A stretch of DNA of 38,763 nucleotides from Acidobacteriota bacterium (GTDB lineage Bacteria; Acidobacteriota; Thermoanaerobaculia; Multivoradales; SZUA-115): contig JAJRVQ010000159.1 of NCBI GenBank assembly GCA_024277255.1, forward strand, positions 1-38,763, in the 5' to 3' direction. The translations under genes were made by a program, and so were the position numbers. The stretch's first letter is position 1. The number at the start of each line of letters is the position of its first letter. The notes under the pieces are model-generated. The model did no database searches, was not told the DNA's origin, and was given only the letters and a program-made list of their open reading frames with translations. Shown piece by piece: positions 29,207 through 38,258 of this stretch.

Positions 29207-29667
29207 GCAGGCTCACTCCCGAGCGATATGAGCAGAGCTTCCATGTCGATCGGCTTGGCAAAGACCTCCGCATCCGGTAGGCCTAGCTCTCGTTGAACCG
29301 TGGCCACGCCCTCGTTATAGAAGGCGGAGACGATGCGAACTTGGGCTTGGATTGGCTTTTCCCGGGGACAGCTGAAGAGCTGATCGAAGCCGTCCAGAGG
29401 AGGTGCTTCCCTAGGTCTATCCTGCGTCGTCGCCCAGGCATACAGCATCACACCTCCCCAGACGTGGGAGACACCCTCTTGCCAAGGGAGCTGCTGGTCG
29501 AGCAAGATGACCTCGTAGCTTTGGGCGAGGAGTTGTTCCGCCGCCTGCTGACCCGATCGGGCCCAGAAGATCTCGTAGCCGGCTTTCTGTAGTAGCCGAC
29601 ACTCGTAAGGGAAGCGTTCCTCGCCGTCGTCGTCGATCCAGAGTAGGTTCTCGGTGTTGTTGGACAT
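29203..29667 (-). CDS. Stand-alone response-regulator receiver with enlarged loop
   Basis: The product is 154 residues from the ATG at 29667 (AGAGGAA upstream); the longer frame overlaps the kinase and is rejected. It is a complete phospho-receiver: acidic pocket D12-D13-D14 ('LLWIDDDGEERF'), phospho-acceptor Asp57 in 'YEVILLDQQLP', switch Ser114 in 'RIVSAF', and Lys138 in 'EVFAKPID'. The stretch between Asp57 and Ser114 is about 57 residues instead of the usual 25-30. It holds an inserted segment 'VSHVWGGVMLYAWATTQDRP' and following residues. There is no output domain. It overlaps the HD gene start by 4 bp and lies 7 bp after the kinase stop, so it probably carries phosphate from the kinase to regulate the HD protein. 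Confidence 0.88.
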   Translation of the reverse strand: MSNNTENLLWIDDDGEERFPYECRLLQKAGYEIFWARSGQQAAEQLLAQSYEVILLDQQLPWQEGVSHVWGGVMLYAWATTQDRPREAPPLDGFDQLFSCPREKPIQAQVRIVSAFYNEGVATVQRELGLPDAEVFAKPIDMEALLISLGSEPA

Positions 29668-29674
29668 GGTTCCT

Positions 29675-32446
29675 CTAGAACGGGAGGTGGATGGTGAAGC
29701 GAACCCGGTGGGATGTTGTCCCGGGCTGGTGTCCCACGTCTTCTTGGAGTGAGGTGACCGTAATCCACCCGTCGTGCTGGTCGATAATTCTCTGCACCAG
29801 GTGGAGCCCCAGACCCTGGCCCGCGATGACGCGGAAGGGGTCAGGGCCAGCCCGTCGCGCGCTTCGGTCGAAGATCCGCTCCTTGAACTCCGCGGGGATT
29901 CCGTGGCCCACGTCTTCGATCCAGATCTGGATCTCCTCACGGCTGCTGCGTAGCCCCAGTATGATCTCGCGTTTATTGAAGACATACTTAACGGCGTTGT
30001 CAAGCAAGTTTGAGATGGCGGTTTCGAGTGCTCCGGTGTCGATATAGGCGGAGATGTTGCCCATCTGAGGTAGTTCTAGGGTGTATTCCACTCGGCGCAG
30101 CTCGGCGGCGGAGCGATAACGCGCAAAGCATCGCTTGAGGATCGGGGCCAAGGGTTGGCGAAACCTACGCAGCTCAGACTGCGCGCCCGAGAGGTAGAAG
30201 CGCTGGTTCTCGCGCCACAGCCGCAGCTGTGTCGCTTCGTATTCCACCCGTTTCCTGTAGAGTTGCACTTCGCTGGTCGGCCCCTCAGCCTCTACGGCAA
30301 GCTCGGCCAAGACCTTAGCGTTGGAGGTGAGCCCCTGGATGGCGCCGAGGGCCTGGTGGCGGAAGAGGCCCATGTCGAGGCGCACGTCATTGCGCTCGCG
30401 CTCCGCCTGCAAGAAGACGGCGAGGAAGCGTGCTGCTTCGGCCAGAACCTCTGCCTCCGATGGGTCGAACTCACGGCCATCGGCGATAGCGACGAATCCT
30501 TGCAGCCGTGTATCTCCTGAAACCTTGATAGGCGCGGAGGCTCCGGCCCTACTCAGTTCTTTCTGAACAGGAATGGGTTGTCGCTGGTGGCGATCCCATC
30601 GGGTTTCCTTGTGGAAGAGACGATGGTCGCGAGGGATTTCCCTTAAATCGCATTCGAGTGTTGTCGCCTCGATGAGAGTCCCGGAGCGCAGGCTGCGAGC
30701 GAAGAGAAGAACTTCGCACCTGGGCCGCATCAGCGTCTCTCGCGCCCAGTGGCGTAGCGCCGTCACCAGCTTTTCTCCTAGCTCACTGCCTTCTGCGGCG
30801 CCGATTAGACTGAGCTCGGCATTGAGCCGTTCGAGGGCCGAACGGCGTAGCTCGCGCCGCACTTCTCGAGCCGCTTGCTGTGCCACTGTCTTGGCAAGCT
30901 CGTGATGGTCGCCACCGAGGAAGGGGTGGCCATGTTCAGCCAGCAGCTTGAGCAAACCCACGGTTCGCTCCCCATCCAGTACAGGAACCACTTGCCATGG
31001 GCCGATGCCCTCGGGCCATCTGAGGACCTTCTCAAGTGCAGCAAGGAGCTTCCCGTCCAGCATGCGAGCCTCGACCTTCGTGTCGAGAATCCAGTAGCCC
31101 TCGCCGGAGATGAGTGCTTCCGCAGTGCGGGAGCGGGCTCCGATAGGGGGCCACGATTCCAGATCCGACTCGGGCACGGTGGCGAGCACTCGGGCTTGGC
31201 TCTCCCCCCCGTAGACCAGCACGCTGTCGGCTCCAGTGGCCCGCCGCAAGAGCTTCGCGGCCGTGGTGAGAAGGTCGGTTGTTGGATGGCTGGTACGGGG
31301 TTCCTCCGGTTGCGATGAATCCTCCGGCGAACAGGTCAGATCCTCAATCAAGCGGTTGCCCAGCTGCGTGATCAGGCCGTCTAGGGAGCCAACAGCCGAT
31401 TCGAAGAAGATGCCGGTATAGCGTTCCAGCAGCCGGTCGGAGAAGTAGGAGGGTTCTTTCAGGTCGAGTTCGATGTCGCAGATGGCCAGTACGCGGCGGT
31501 GCTTGCTTCCCCCGGCGTCGGCGACCAGCAGCCGCCGCAGACGCAGCGATGGCTGGCGCCGTTCGAGGGCAGCGCGGATCTCCTCTTCCCAGTCTTGGCG
31601 CTCGTTGGTGCAGGAGATTGAGAGTGGGGCCTGCGTAGCGAGGTGAGTGCCCTCCGCTGACCAGAAGCCGGTCTCGAACAGGACCCCTCCCAGTTCTTGC
31701 GATCGAAATTCCAGGAGGATCGCCGCGGCACAGTCGGCCAGCGTTCCAACACACCTCGCCACTGCCTCATACCCAGCGGCCAGATTCTTTGCGTTCGACA
31801 GCTCCTGCGTGAGTAGCTGCATTTGCGCCAAGTGTACGGATGCTTTTTCCAGGTGGAGGAAGCGCTGGCAGGCAATAGCCACGGCAGGAGCGATGGTTTC
31901 TAAGGGCCTGGCGTCTTTAGCGATGAGTGATTCGGACGAGACTTTGCCACTTCGCCAGTCACGGGAAACTCCAATCACCGCGCTGACCTGGTCACCCGTG
32001 CTGACCGGTACGTAGAGGAGAGTGCACTCATTGTCGTTGGGCACGCCATTGGGCACAGGGCCGCTCATCTGTTTTTCGGGTCGCGCCACAACCTCGACGG
32101 CGTTTCCTTCCCTATCTTCCCCTTGGAAAAGTAGGGGAGTTCCAGCTCTCCTCTTCTCCGTCGGTGGTGGGATGAGGAGCAAGGAGTTCTTCCGGATCAC
32201 CCAATCGGCGAGGCCTTCGGTAGCGGAGTAGGTCACCCGTTTCGACTGTCTAGGTCCACCGCTATTGACTCTCCAGATCAGCGGCCCTGCCGGCGAGCGA
32301 CGCACGAGATAGATCTTGGCGCGGTCCACCGCAAGGTGGTTCTGGACCTCCTGGGCGAGCCGATTCAGGTTGTTCAGCGCTTCGTGGACATCCTCAGGAG
32401 CCTCGGAGGCCACACGGCGTATGACGCCTAGAGCCCAGCCGCTCAT
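29675..32446 (-). CDS. Soluble multi-GAF histidine kinase
   Basis: The product is 923 residues when started at the ATG at 32446, which overlaps the stop of the KAP gene (ATGA). A start three residues earlier is possible. There is no membrane span. Up to four GAF-like regions occupy about 20-195, 225-365, 390-525 and 555-680. An example is 'LLYVPVSTGDQVSAVIGVSR'; another is 'WQVVPVLDGERTVGLLKLLA'. Next comes a phospho-acceptor helix 'LFRHQALGAIQGL' with His697 and an HATPase_c domain: N-box 'NLLDNAVKY' (N813/D816/N817), 'DVGHGIP' and 'GQGLGLHLVQRI'. It is a cytoplasmic sensor kinase, presumably integrating small-molecule signals. Codon usage in 28-32.5 kb looks more A/T-rich by eye than in flanking genes. 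Confidence 0.9.
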   Translation of the reverse strand: MSGWALGVIRRVASEAPEDVHEALNNLNRLAQEVQNHLAVDRAKIYLVRRSPAGPLIWRVNSGGPRQSKRVTYSATEGLADWVIRKNSLLLIPPPTEKRRAGTPLLFQGEDREGNAVEVVARPEKQMSGPVPNGVPNDNECTLLYVPVSTGDQVSAVIGVSRDWRSGKVSSESLIAKDARPLETIAPAVAIACQRFLHLEKASVHLAQMQLLTQELSNAKNLAAGYEAVARCVGTLADCAAAILLEFRSQELGGVLFETGFWSAEGTHLATQAPLSISCTNERQDWEEEIRAALERRQPSLRLRRLLVADAGGSKHRRVLAICDIELDLKEPSYFSDRLLERYTGIFFESAVGSLDGLITQLGNRLIEDLTCSPEDSSQPEEPRTSHPTTDLLTTAAKLLRRATGADSVLVYGGESQARVLATVPESDLESWPPIGARSRTAEALISGEGYWILDTKVEARMLDGKLLAALEKVLRWPEGIGPWQVVPVLDGERTVGLLKLLAEHGHPFLGGDHHELAKTVAQQAAREVRRELRRSALERLNAELSLIGAAEGSELGEKLVTALRHWARETLMRPRCEVLLFARSLRSGTLIEATTLECDLREIPRDHRLFHKETRWDRHQRQPIPVQKELSRAGASAPIKVSGDTRLQGFVAIADGREFDPSEAEVLAEAARFLAVFLQAERERNDVRLDMGLFRHQALGAIQGLTSNAKVLAELAVEAEGPTSEVQLYRKRVEYEATQLRLWRENQRFYLSGAQSELRRFRQPLAPILKRCFARYRSAAELRRVEYTLELPQMGNISAYIDTGALETAISNLLDNAVKYVFNKREIILGLRSSREEIQIWIEDVGHGIPAEFKERIFDRSARRAGPDPFRVIAGQGLGLHLVQRIIDQHDGWITVTSLQEDVGHQPGTTSHRVRFTIHLPF

Positions 32447-33780
32447 AAACCCCACTTGCGCAGTGCTCGCTCGGCCGCTTCCGCGCCTCTTGCCTTGAGC
32501 TCATTCAGGGCGAGCCAGGTCCTGAGATCCTGTTCCTCGAGTGTCTTGCCTGCCTCGGCATCTGGAGGTTGGTCTATGCCTTCGGTGCATTGTGCATAGT
32601 CCCAAAGATCTGTCCAGTACACGCTGTCGCGCCGCGCCAGCAGGCCGCGCAGGGCGGGCCACCGTTCGCACACTGCGAGCCAGCGCACAAGGTTGAGGCG
32701 CTCTAGCTGTTCCGTCTCGCTGAGCTGGGATGCAGCATCCCCGGCATTTACCCCCTCGAACCTCAACCACAGGGCGTACCGGTTCAGGACCCGCTTGATC
32801 AGCCGGGCGTTGGCGAAGATTGGGTTGGCGAAGACTTTCCGGAGGTTTGCTTGGTCTTCGTTGACCAGGTTGGGTAACGCTTTCGACGCGGTGTTGACAA
32901 ACCTCTCAATCTCGCGACTGTTCGGCATCGGCAGGGTGAACACCAAGGGGAAGATCTTCTCCAGATAGCGGTTGCCGTCGTAGGTGGAAAGGTTGGCGAA
33001 CTTGTGGCGGATGGCGTCGGCCAGCACGCCGCGGTCGAGGGCGGCGACGAAGCGCAGGGGGACCTCCTGCTTCGTTTCCGCGCCGCCCGTCGCTCTGCCA
33101 CTGCTCGCGCGGGCGACGATGTGGCGGATGTTGTCGAGCAGGCGCACCGTCGCCTCGGGCGAGCAGCGGTCGAGGTCGTCGATGAGGATCACGAAGGGAT
33201 GCTCCGGGGTGGCGATCAGACTCATCAGCTCCCGGAAGGCATCCCACAGCTCTTGGTCGTGGTCGGCGGTCATCTCGTCGAGCAACTCATCCGAAGTCGG
33301 AACTTTCCCATCCGTCTTCTTCGCCTCCTTCAGACCCTTGACGAGGCTTGCCATCACGGCGCCCAGCGGCCCTCCCAGGAGTGTGGCCAGGGCGGGTGCC
33401 GCGCCCAGCGAAAAGGAGACGGCCGCCTTCCACAGGCTTTTCGCTGCTTTCTTTGCTTCAGTCGCATTGGTGCTGTCGAGCCAAGCGGGGTCGTTCTCGA
33501 TCGTCTCGTGGATCGTGCGCACCAGTGCGGCGAGCAAGGGCAGTTCGCCTTCGTAGCGCCAGGCCTCGAAGAGACAGACGGGAGTCTCGGTCTCCCTCAA
33601 CGTCTTGGCAAGCTGCATCAGCAGCGAAGTCTTCCCTGCCCCCCAGGGAGCGCTGATCAGCACGGGCGAGGAGGCCGGGAAGGTCGGCAAGTGCTCGGCC
33701 AGTTTGTTGGACAGCTCTTCTAACCCCGGCAGTAGGCCGGTTTCGATGGGCTGATCGTCGAGCAGGCGGTGCGGTGACAT
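32443..33780 (-). CDS. KAP-family P-loop NTPase
   Basis: The product is 445 residues from the ATG at 33780 with GGAGAA upstream; the longer frame adds 43 residues without a ribosome site. The Walker A is 'APWGAGKT' (44-51), with Ala in place of the first Gly. Walker B is 'FVILIDDLDRC' (196-206), the D-D-L-D-R-C signature of KAP NTPases. A hydrophobic segment at about 122-148 ('FSLGAAPALATLLGGPLGAV') lies between Walker A and B, where KAP proteins carry inserted membrane helices. 'RYLEKIFPLVFTLP' (271-284) is also typical. KAP NTPases include PifA, which blocks phage T7. It is the first gene of the operon. Confidence 0.88.
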   Translation of the reverse strand: MSPHRLLDDQPIETGLLPGLEELSNKLAEHLPTFPASSPVLISAPWGAGKTSLLMQLAKTLRETETPVCLFEAWRYEGELPLLAALVRTIHETIENDPAWLDSTNATEAKKAAKSLWKAAVSFSLGAAPALATLLGGPLGAVMASLVKGLKEAKKTDGKVPTSDELLDEMTADHDQELWDAFRELMSLIATPEHPFVILIDDLDRCSPEATVRLLDNIRHIVARASSGRATGGAETKQEVPLRFVAALDRGVLADAIRHKFANLSTYDGNRYLEKIFPLVFTLPMPNSREIERFVNTASKALPNLVNEDQANLRKVFANPIFANARLIKRVLNRYALWLRFEGVNAGDAASQLSETEQLERLNLVRWLAVCERWPALRGLLARRDSVYWTDLWDYAQCTEGIDQPPDAEAGKTLEEQDLRTWLALNELKARGAEAAERALRKWGL

Positions 33781-34124
33781 CGGATGGTTCTCCACGGCGG
33801 ACGCTCTCGCTCTTGGCGGGTGCGCGCTGGCCCGGATGGCGTGGTGCGTTGGGCTGCGGGACGAGGCTTCGTTGGCTTCGAGTACACGAGTGCCCCTGCG
33901 GGAGCACAAGCAAGGAGGCGGCGCAAAGGATTATTCTTGTTTGACCAATGCAACCATCCGAGTTGGCTGTAGTCAACCGTGTTGACCTGGGGCCATAGCT
34001 CTATTTCTTGGGTTCAAGTCGTCGGATGGAGGTTGGGAGCGCCCCTGGGAATTGGCGCCAAGGGTTCGCTAACGCGTGCGCTCCTCGCGGAACGGTGCCA
34101 GCGCCGTCACTCTGCCGCGAAGGG
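33781..34124. other. Intergenic gap between the KAP operon and the HEAT-repeat gene
   Basis: No credible coding sequence is seen in this stretch of about 340 bp. Short frames have no ribosome site and no recognisable protein. Both flanking genes are on the minus strand, so it should hold the promoter of the KAP operon and the end of the HEAT-repeat transcript. It is noticeably richer in A/T around 33935-34030 than its surroundings. The only symmetric element seen is the inverted repeat at 33972-33986. Confidence 0.6.
33972..33986. promoter_or_regulatory. Inverted repeat GTCAAC-N3-GTTGAC ahead of the KAP operon
   Basis: This is a perfect 6-bp inverted repeat with a 3-nt spacer, about 190 bp upstream of the first start of the operon. 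On the minus strand the left half forms the -35-like TTGACT. A convincing -10 does not follow at 17 nt (TTGCAT), so the promoter itself is unproven. The arrangement would suit a dimeric repressor covering a -35 box. Confidence 0.3.
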
Positions 34125-35078
34125 CTAGCTGTCCGCCGTTTCCAGCGCCTTGCGCGCTTCGATGGCGGCCTGGCGGACTTTGAGGCTGGGGTCTTCCTTC
34201 TCTAGCCGGGCGAGCATGGGCAGTGCGCTGGGGCCGCGCACCGCCGCCAGGGCAGGGATGGCTTCGATCATCGCCTCTTCTTGCTGGCCTTCGGTGATGC
34301 CGGGGACTTGGGCCAGGAGGCGGCGGTCGATCATCTGTTCGAGGACTTCGGCACCGCTGGGGCTGCCGAGCCGAGCCAGGGCGACGGCGGCGTTCCACCG
34401 CACGTCGGCCACGGCGTCGGCGAGGAGGGGTTCGATCTTGACGATGGCGGCCGGATCTTCGAGCGAGCCCAGGGCGTAGGCGGCCGTCTTGCGAATGCCG
34501 GCGTCGGAGTCGCGCAGCGCCTTGGCGAGCGGCTCCAGTGCCGCCTTGTTGCCGAGTGAGCCCAGGGCCCAGGTGGCGTAGATGCGGGTCTGGGAGTCGT
34601 CGCTGTCGAGAGCTTCGACCAGCAGGGGCATCGCCTGCGGATCGCCGATGTGGCCCATGACCAGGGCGAGATACTGGCGCAGGTCGTCGTCGTCCGATTC
34701 GGTGAACAGTCGCCGCACTTCCGCCGCTGCGCCGGGTTCACCCTTGAGCGCGTCGGGGCGGGTGGTCAGAATCTTCGAGAGTTCGTAGGCCGCCTGCCGG
34801 CGCCGGGGTCCCCAGCCGGACTGCAAGTCGTCGATGTAGTCCGAGGTCGATTTCTTCTCGTAGGCGATCCAGCCGAAGCCGATAAAGACGGCGACGCAGA
34901 GGATCACCACCGCTAACGGCACGACGAAGAGGCCGAGGAACTGGCGCAGGGCGCTCGATCCGATGTCGTCGTCCTGTGGGTCGTTGACCAGGGCGTCGAG
35001 CGGCTGGGCTGGGCGAGGCGGTGCGGGCTTGGAGTCCTCGGGGGAGGAGGGGAGCGAATCGGTCTTGTTCTCAGTCAT
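34125..35078 (-). CDS. Membrane-anchored HEAT-repeat protein
   Basis: The product is 317 residues. A Pro/Ser/Lys-rich N-terminus (1-40) is followed by one hydrophobic span (about 49-72, 'FVVPLAVVILCVAVFIGFGW') and a helical-repeat domain. At least five HEAT-like units follow, recognisable by 'AMPLLVEALDSDDSQTRIYA', 'ALEPLAKALRDSDAGIRKTA', 'IVKIEPLLADAVADVRWNAA' and similar. Each has the D-x-x-x-R/K-x-x-A-A-x-A-L-G pattern of PBS-lyase/HEAT repeats. It is likely a protein-interaction scaffold on the cytoplasmic or periplasmic face. It starts ahead of, and is probably co-transcribed with, nothing obvious: the neighbouring secreted gene ends 52 bp upstream on the same strand. Confidence 0.82.
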   Translation of the reverse strand: MTENKTDSLPSSPEDSKPAPPRPAQPLDALVNDPQDDDIGSSALRQFLGLFVVPLAVVILCVAVFIGFGWIAYEKKSTSDYIDDLQSGWGPRRRQAAYELSKILTTRPDALKGEPGAAAEVRRLFTESDDDDLRQYLALVMGHIGDPQAMPLLVEALDSDDSQTRIYATWALGSLGNKAALEPLAKALRDSDAGIRKTAAYALGSLEDPAAIVKIEPLLADAVADVRWNAAVALARLGSPSGAEVLEQMIDRRLLAQVPGITEGQQEEAMIEAIPALAAVRGPSALPMLARLEKEDPSLKVRQAAIEARKALETADS

Positions 35079-35129
35079 CGATCGCCGAGTCTACTGCATG
35101 GCGCCACCGCTCGTTGCGGCAACCGGCGA

Positions 35130-38100
35130 TCAGTCGAGTTCGATTTCCACCAACTCGCCCGGCTCGACGGCGATGGCGCGAGCCGGACCGCCCACCGCCA
35201 GCGTGTAACCGCCCGCCGGAAGCCCGGTGAGTAGAAGCGGCTGATGCGGCGAGACGGTCACCGGGATACCCGCCCGCCGTGCCAGAGCCGTGAGATCCCA
35301 GCCGCTGGCCGAGATCACGCTGACGCGACCGGTAGTCTCGTCGGACTCGACCTGAAGCGAGCCGGTGGGGTCCGCCGCCAGCAATAACGGTTCGGCGAGC
35401 AGATCGCTCCACGCAGTCCAGGGGCCGAGAATCCAGTCGTCGCCGGTGAGCGCGGCGCAGCGTACCTGGGCGGGATAGGGCGGATCGATCGTCATCGAGG
35501 CGCTGCCGTCACTTGTGGTGGTCAAAATCCTCAGCCCGCGGCCCGGTAGCTCGACGAAGACCAGGGCTGCGCCCGCCGCCTGTCCCTCGCGGTCGACGAC
35601 GCGCAGCCGCAGTTGATCTTCGGGCCTTTCTTCGAGGACCAACGTCACCGGCTGGGCAGGCTCCTCGGCGCCGATCTCGACGGCGAGCGCGGCACTGGAA
35701 CGATCCTCGAAATAGGCTCTCAGAAAGACCTTACCCGGGGCCAAGCCGAGCATTTGGAACTGTCCGTTCGCCTCGGTGTTGGTGACGACTCCCGATTTCA
35801 GCTCGCGCACCCGCGCCGCGCCCACCGCGTTGCCTTCGGCGTCGACCACCCGGCCGGCGAGGCCATGGCCGGGGAAGGGCAGCTCGATCGAGTGCTCGGC
35901 GCCGTCGGTGAGGGTGGCGGGTAGCTCGACGGAGAGGGCCGAGGTCGTCCAACCCTCCTCGGCGGCGAAAAGCACATCCCAGACACCAGGTCGCAGCCTT
36001 ACGGTCGAAAAGGCACCGCCCGGGGGGACCGCTACATCGACCTGCGGCCGGCCGGCGCCGAAGGCCTCCGAGCGCTCGGTGCCCAGCGCAGTGCGATGGT
36101 GGACCACCAGGCCGGGAAGTTCGCGACCGGCCGGCAGCCAGAGCAAGATGCCGGCGCCCGGCGGTGCATCGCCCACCGTCACCATTCCGGAGACACGGCT
36201 GGCGGTGGCGTCGCACTCCACCTCCAGCGTGCCGCTGGCCGGTACCTCGATTTCGGTATCGCAAATCAACTCCCGGCCGCGCACCACCGAGGCGATCGCC
36301 CGCCCGGCCGGCACGTGGCGGAAGGTTGCCCAGCCGCCGGCCACCGGCGCGGTGAGCATCTCGGTTTCCGCCCAGCGGTTGCCCAGATCGAGCCGTGCCG
36401 TGGCGCCCGCCTCGCCCTGCGCCCCGTCCAGCTCGGCCGCGAACAGATGCACCTCCACCCCGCCGGTCAACTCGATCTCCCCCAGATCGACCCCTTCCGC
36501 TCCCGGCCCGATCGCCCTCTCCAGCCGGGCTCTACCCGGAGCTTCAATGCGCAGCGTGGTGCTGAAAAGGCCCAGCCCGGCGAGACGGAAGCTCCCTTCG
36601 GCGTCGCTCGTCGCGGTGAGCAGCTCGCCGTGCAACCGGTCGGAGAAAGGGGCAAGGTTGCCTGAGCGAGGCGCCGAAATTCGCGCCCCGGCCACCGGCA
36701 CGCCATCTTCGGCGCGCACCAACCGCCCGCTGACCCAGCGCCCTTGTCTAGCGCGAATGATGCCCAGGTCGCGCTCCTCGCCGCTCTCACCGGCCTCGAT
36801 GGCCAGCTGCGTCGCGGGTGAGATCGCCGAAGCCAGCTCCAACTCGTAGCGCTGGCCGGGGCGCAGCGCCAAGTCGAAAGCGCCGTCGCTCGCCACGGGC
36901 TCGCGCTGCACGAGGGTGCCGCTGCGCAGAGTCGAAGTGGCTCCCGGTAGCGGCGTGCCTTGCTCGTCGAGATAGAAACCCACCACCATCAAGGCGGCGG
37001 AGAGCTCGACTTCCAGAGTCTCTGGCGGCGGCGGGCGCACCAAGACCTTGGTCGCCAGGTAGCCCGGTGCCTCGACAAACACCTCATTCGGTCGCCCCGC
37101 CGCCAACCCCGGCAAGGTGGCCCAACCTTGCGCATCGGTGATGCGCGGGCGCACGGCGCGCATCGCCACCGAGGCGCCGGCGATCGGCTCGCCCTCTGCG
37201 GTGCGCACCTGGATCGGCAACTCCAGCCCGGTGACCAGCGGGATGGCGCCGAGGTCGAGGCCGGTGGGCGGCAAGGTGAGTTGGCGGATCCAGGGCGCGA
37301 ACCCCGGCTCGCCCGCCGCCAACGAGAGCGCTCCCGCTGGCAGGCTCTCGATCTCCCAGTGGCCTGTCTCGTCCGTGCGCGTTTCTCGCCGTTGCGGCAA
37401 CGGTACCCCCGGCGCCCAGCCTTCCGCGATCACCCGCACCTCGGCCACCGGCTGGTGCTCGGCATTGACAAACCGGCCCACCAATTTCACTCCGCGCGCC
37501 AGCACCCAGCGCCTGGGCACGTCCGGGGCGAAGCCGGTAAACCCACGGGGCAGCCAGCCGGCGGCGCCGGCGGTGAGGGTCATGGCGAAGCCGTCGGGCA
37601 AACCGGGCAGCGTCAAGGCGCCGGTCGCGGTGCGGAAGCGGGCCAGCAACCGTGGCCCGTCGGCGGCGTCGGTGCCGCGCTGAGTGACCGAGATCTCCGC
37701 CGGGGCGATGGGGTTGCCCTCCGGGGTGACGATCTGAACCGCCACCTCTTGCGCCGACGAGAGCGCCACCTGGGCCCGCGCTTTTCCCGGCGCCAAGTCG
37801 AGTCACCAACTGCCGACCCCTTGCCCCACCAGCCGCACCCGCCACGCCTCCCCCGGTCGCCAGGCCAGCCGCGCCCGGCCGTCGCGTCCCAACTGGAAGT
37901 GGGGCAACAACTCTTCCGGTGCCTCGCGCCACATGGCCAAAGGAGCGGCGATCAACTCCACCTTCGCCTTGGCCAGCTCCTCATTCCAGCCGAGCGCCAC
38001 CACCGTCAGCCGCCCCGAGTCCGCACGCTCCGGCGGCGCGCTAGCCTCGCTGACGGAAAGCCGACGCGGCGCGGCGCCAGGCGCGCCGTACCAGAGGGCC

Positions 38101-38240
38101 AGGGGCGGATTCTCGGTGAAGCTCTCGGGCTTCGGGGCCACCGAGAGTTTCTCGATGGCGCCGTCGGCATGAGTGACGATCCACCAGGGCTGAGCCGCTG
38201 GTGTGGGGGGGTGGAAGAGGAGGTAGAGCCAGAGGAGCAT
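35130..38240 (-). pseudogene. Large secreted carboxypeptidase-regulatory-like domain protein interrupted by an in-frame TGA
   Basis: One frame runs from ATG 38240 to the stop at 35130, broken only by TGA at 37803-37805. The N-terminal piece is 145 residues and begins with a hydrophobic segment ('MLLWLYLLFHPPTPAA'). After the TGA the same frame goes on for about 890 residues with repeated regulatory-like domains: 'LVGRFVNAEHQPVAEVRVIA', 'IPLVTGLELPIQVRTAEGEP', 'GRLVRAEDGVPVAGARISAP' and 'GLAGRVVDAEGNAVGAARVR'. Each has the G-x-V-x-D-x-x-G-x-P-V-x-G-A-x-V pattern. The TGA follows a TGG (…GSW-stop-LDLAPGK), so a TGG-to-TGA change would explain it. The TTG that could restart translation at 37796 has no signal peptide. 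Intact, it would be about 1035 residues and exported. Confidence 0.65.
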
Positions 38241-38258
38241 GGATGAGTCGGTGCGCGA

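Noticed and set aside
37803..37805. TGA read as selenocysteine
   Set aside because: No recognisable hairpin follows at the required position, the neighbouring residue is Trp and not a redox context, and regulatory-like domains are not selenoproteins. A TGG-to-TGA change is simpler.
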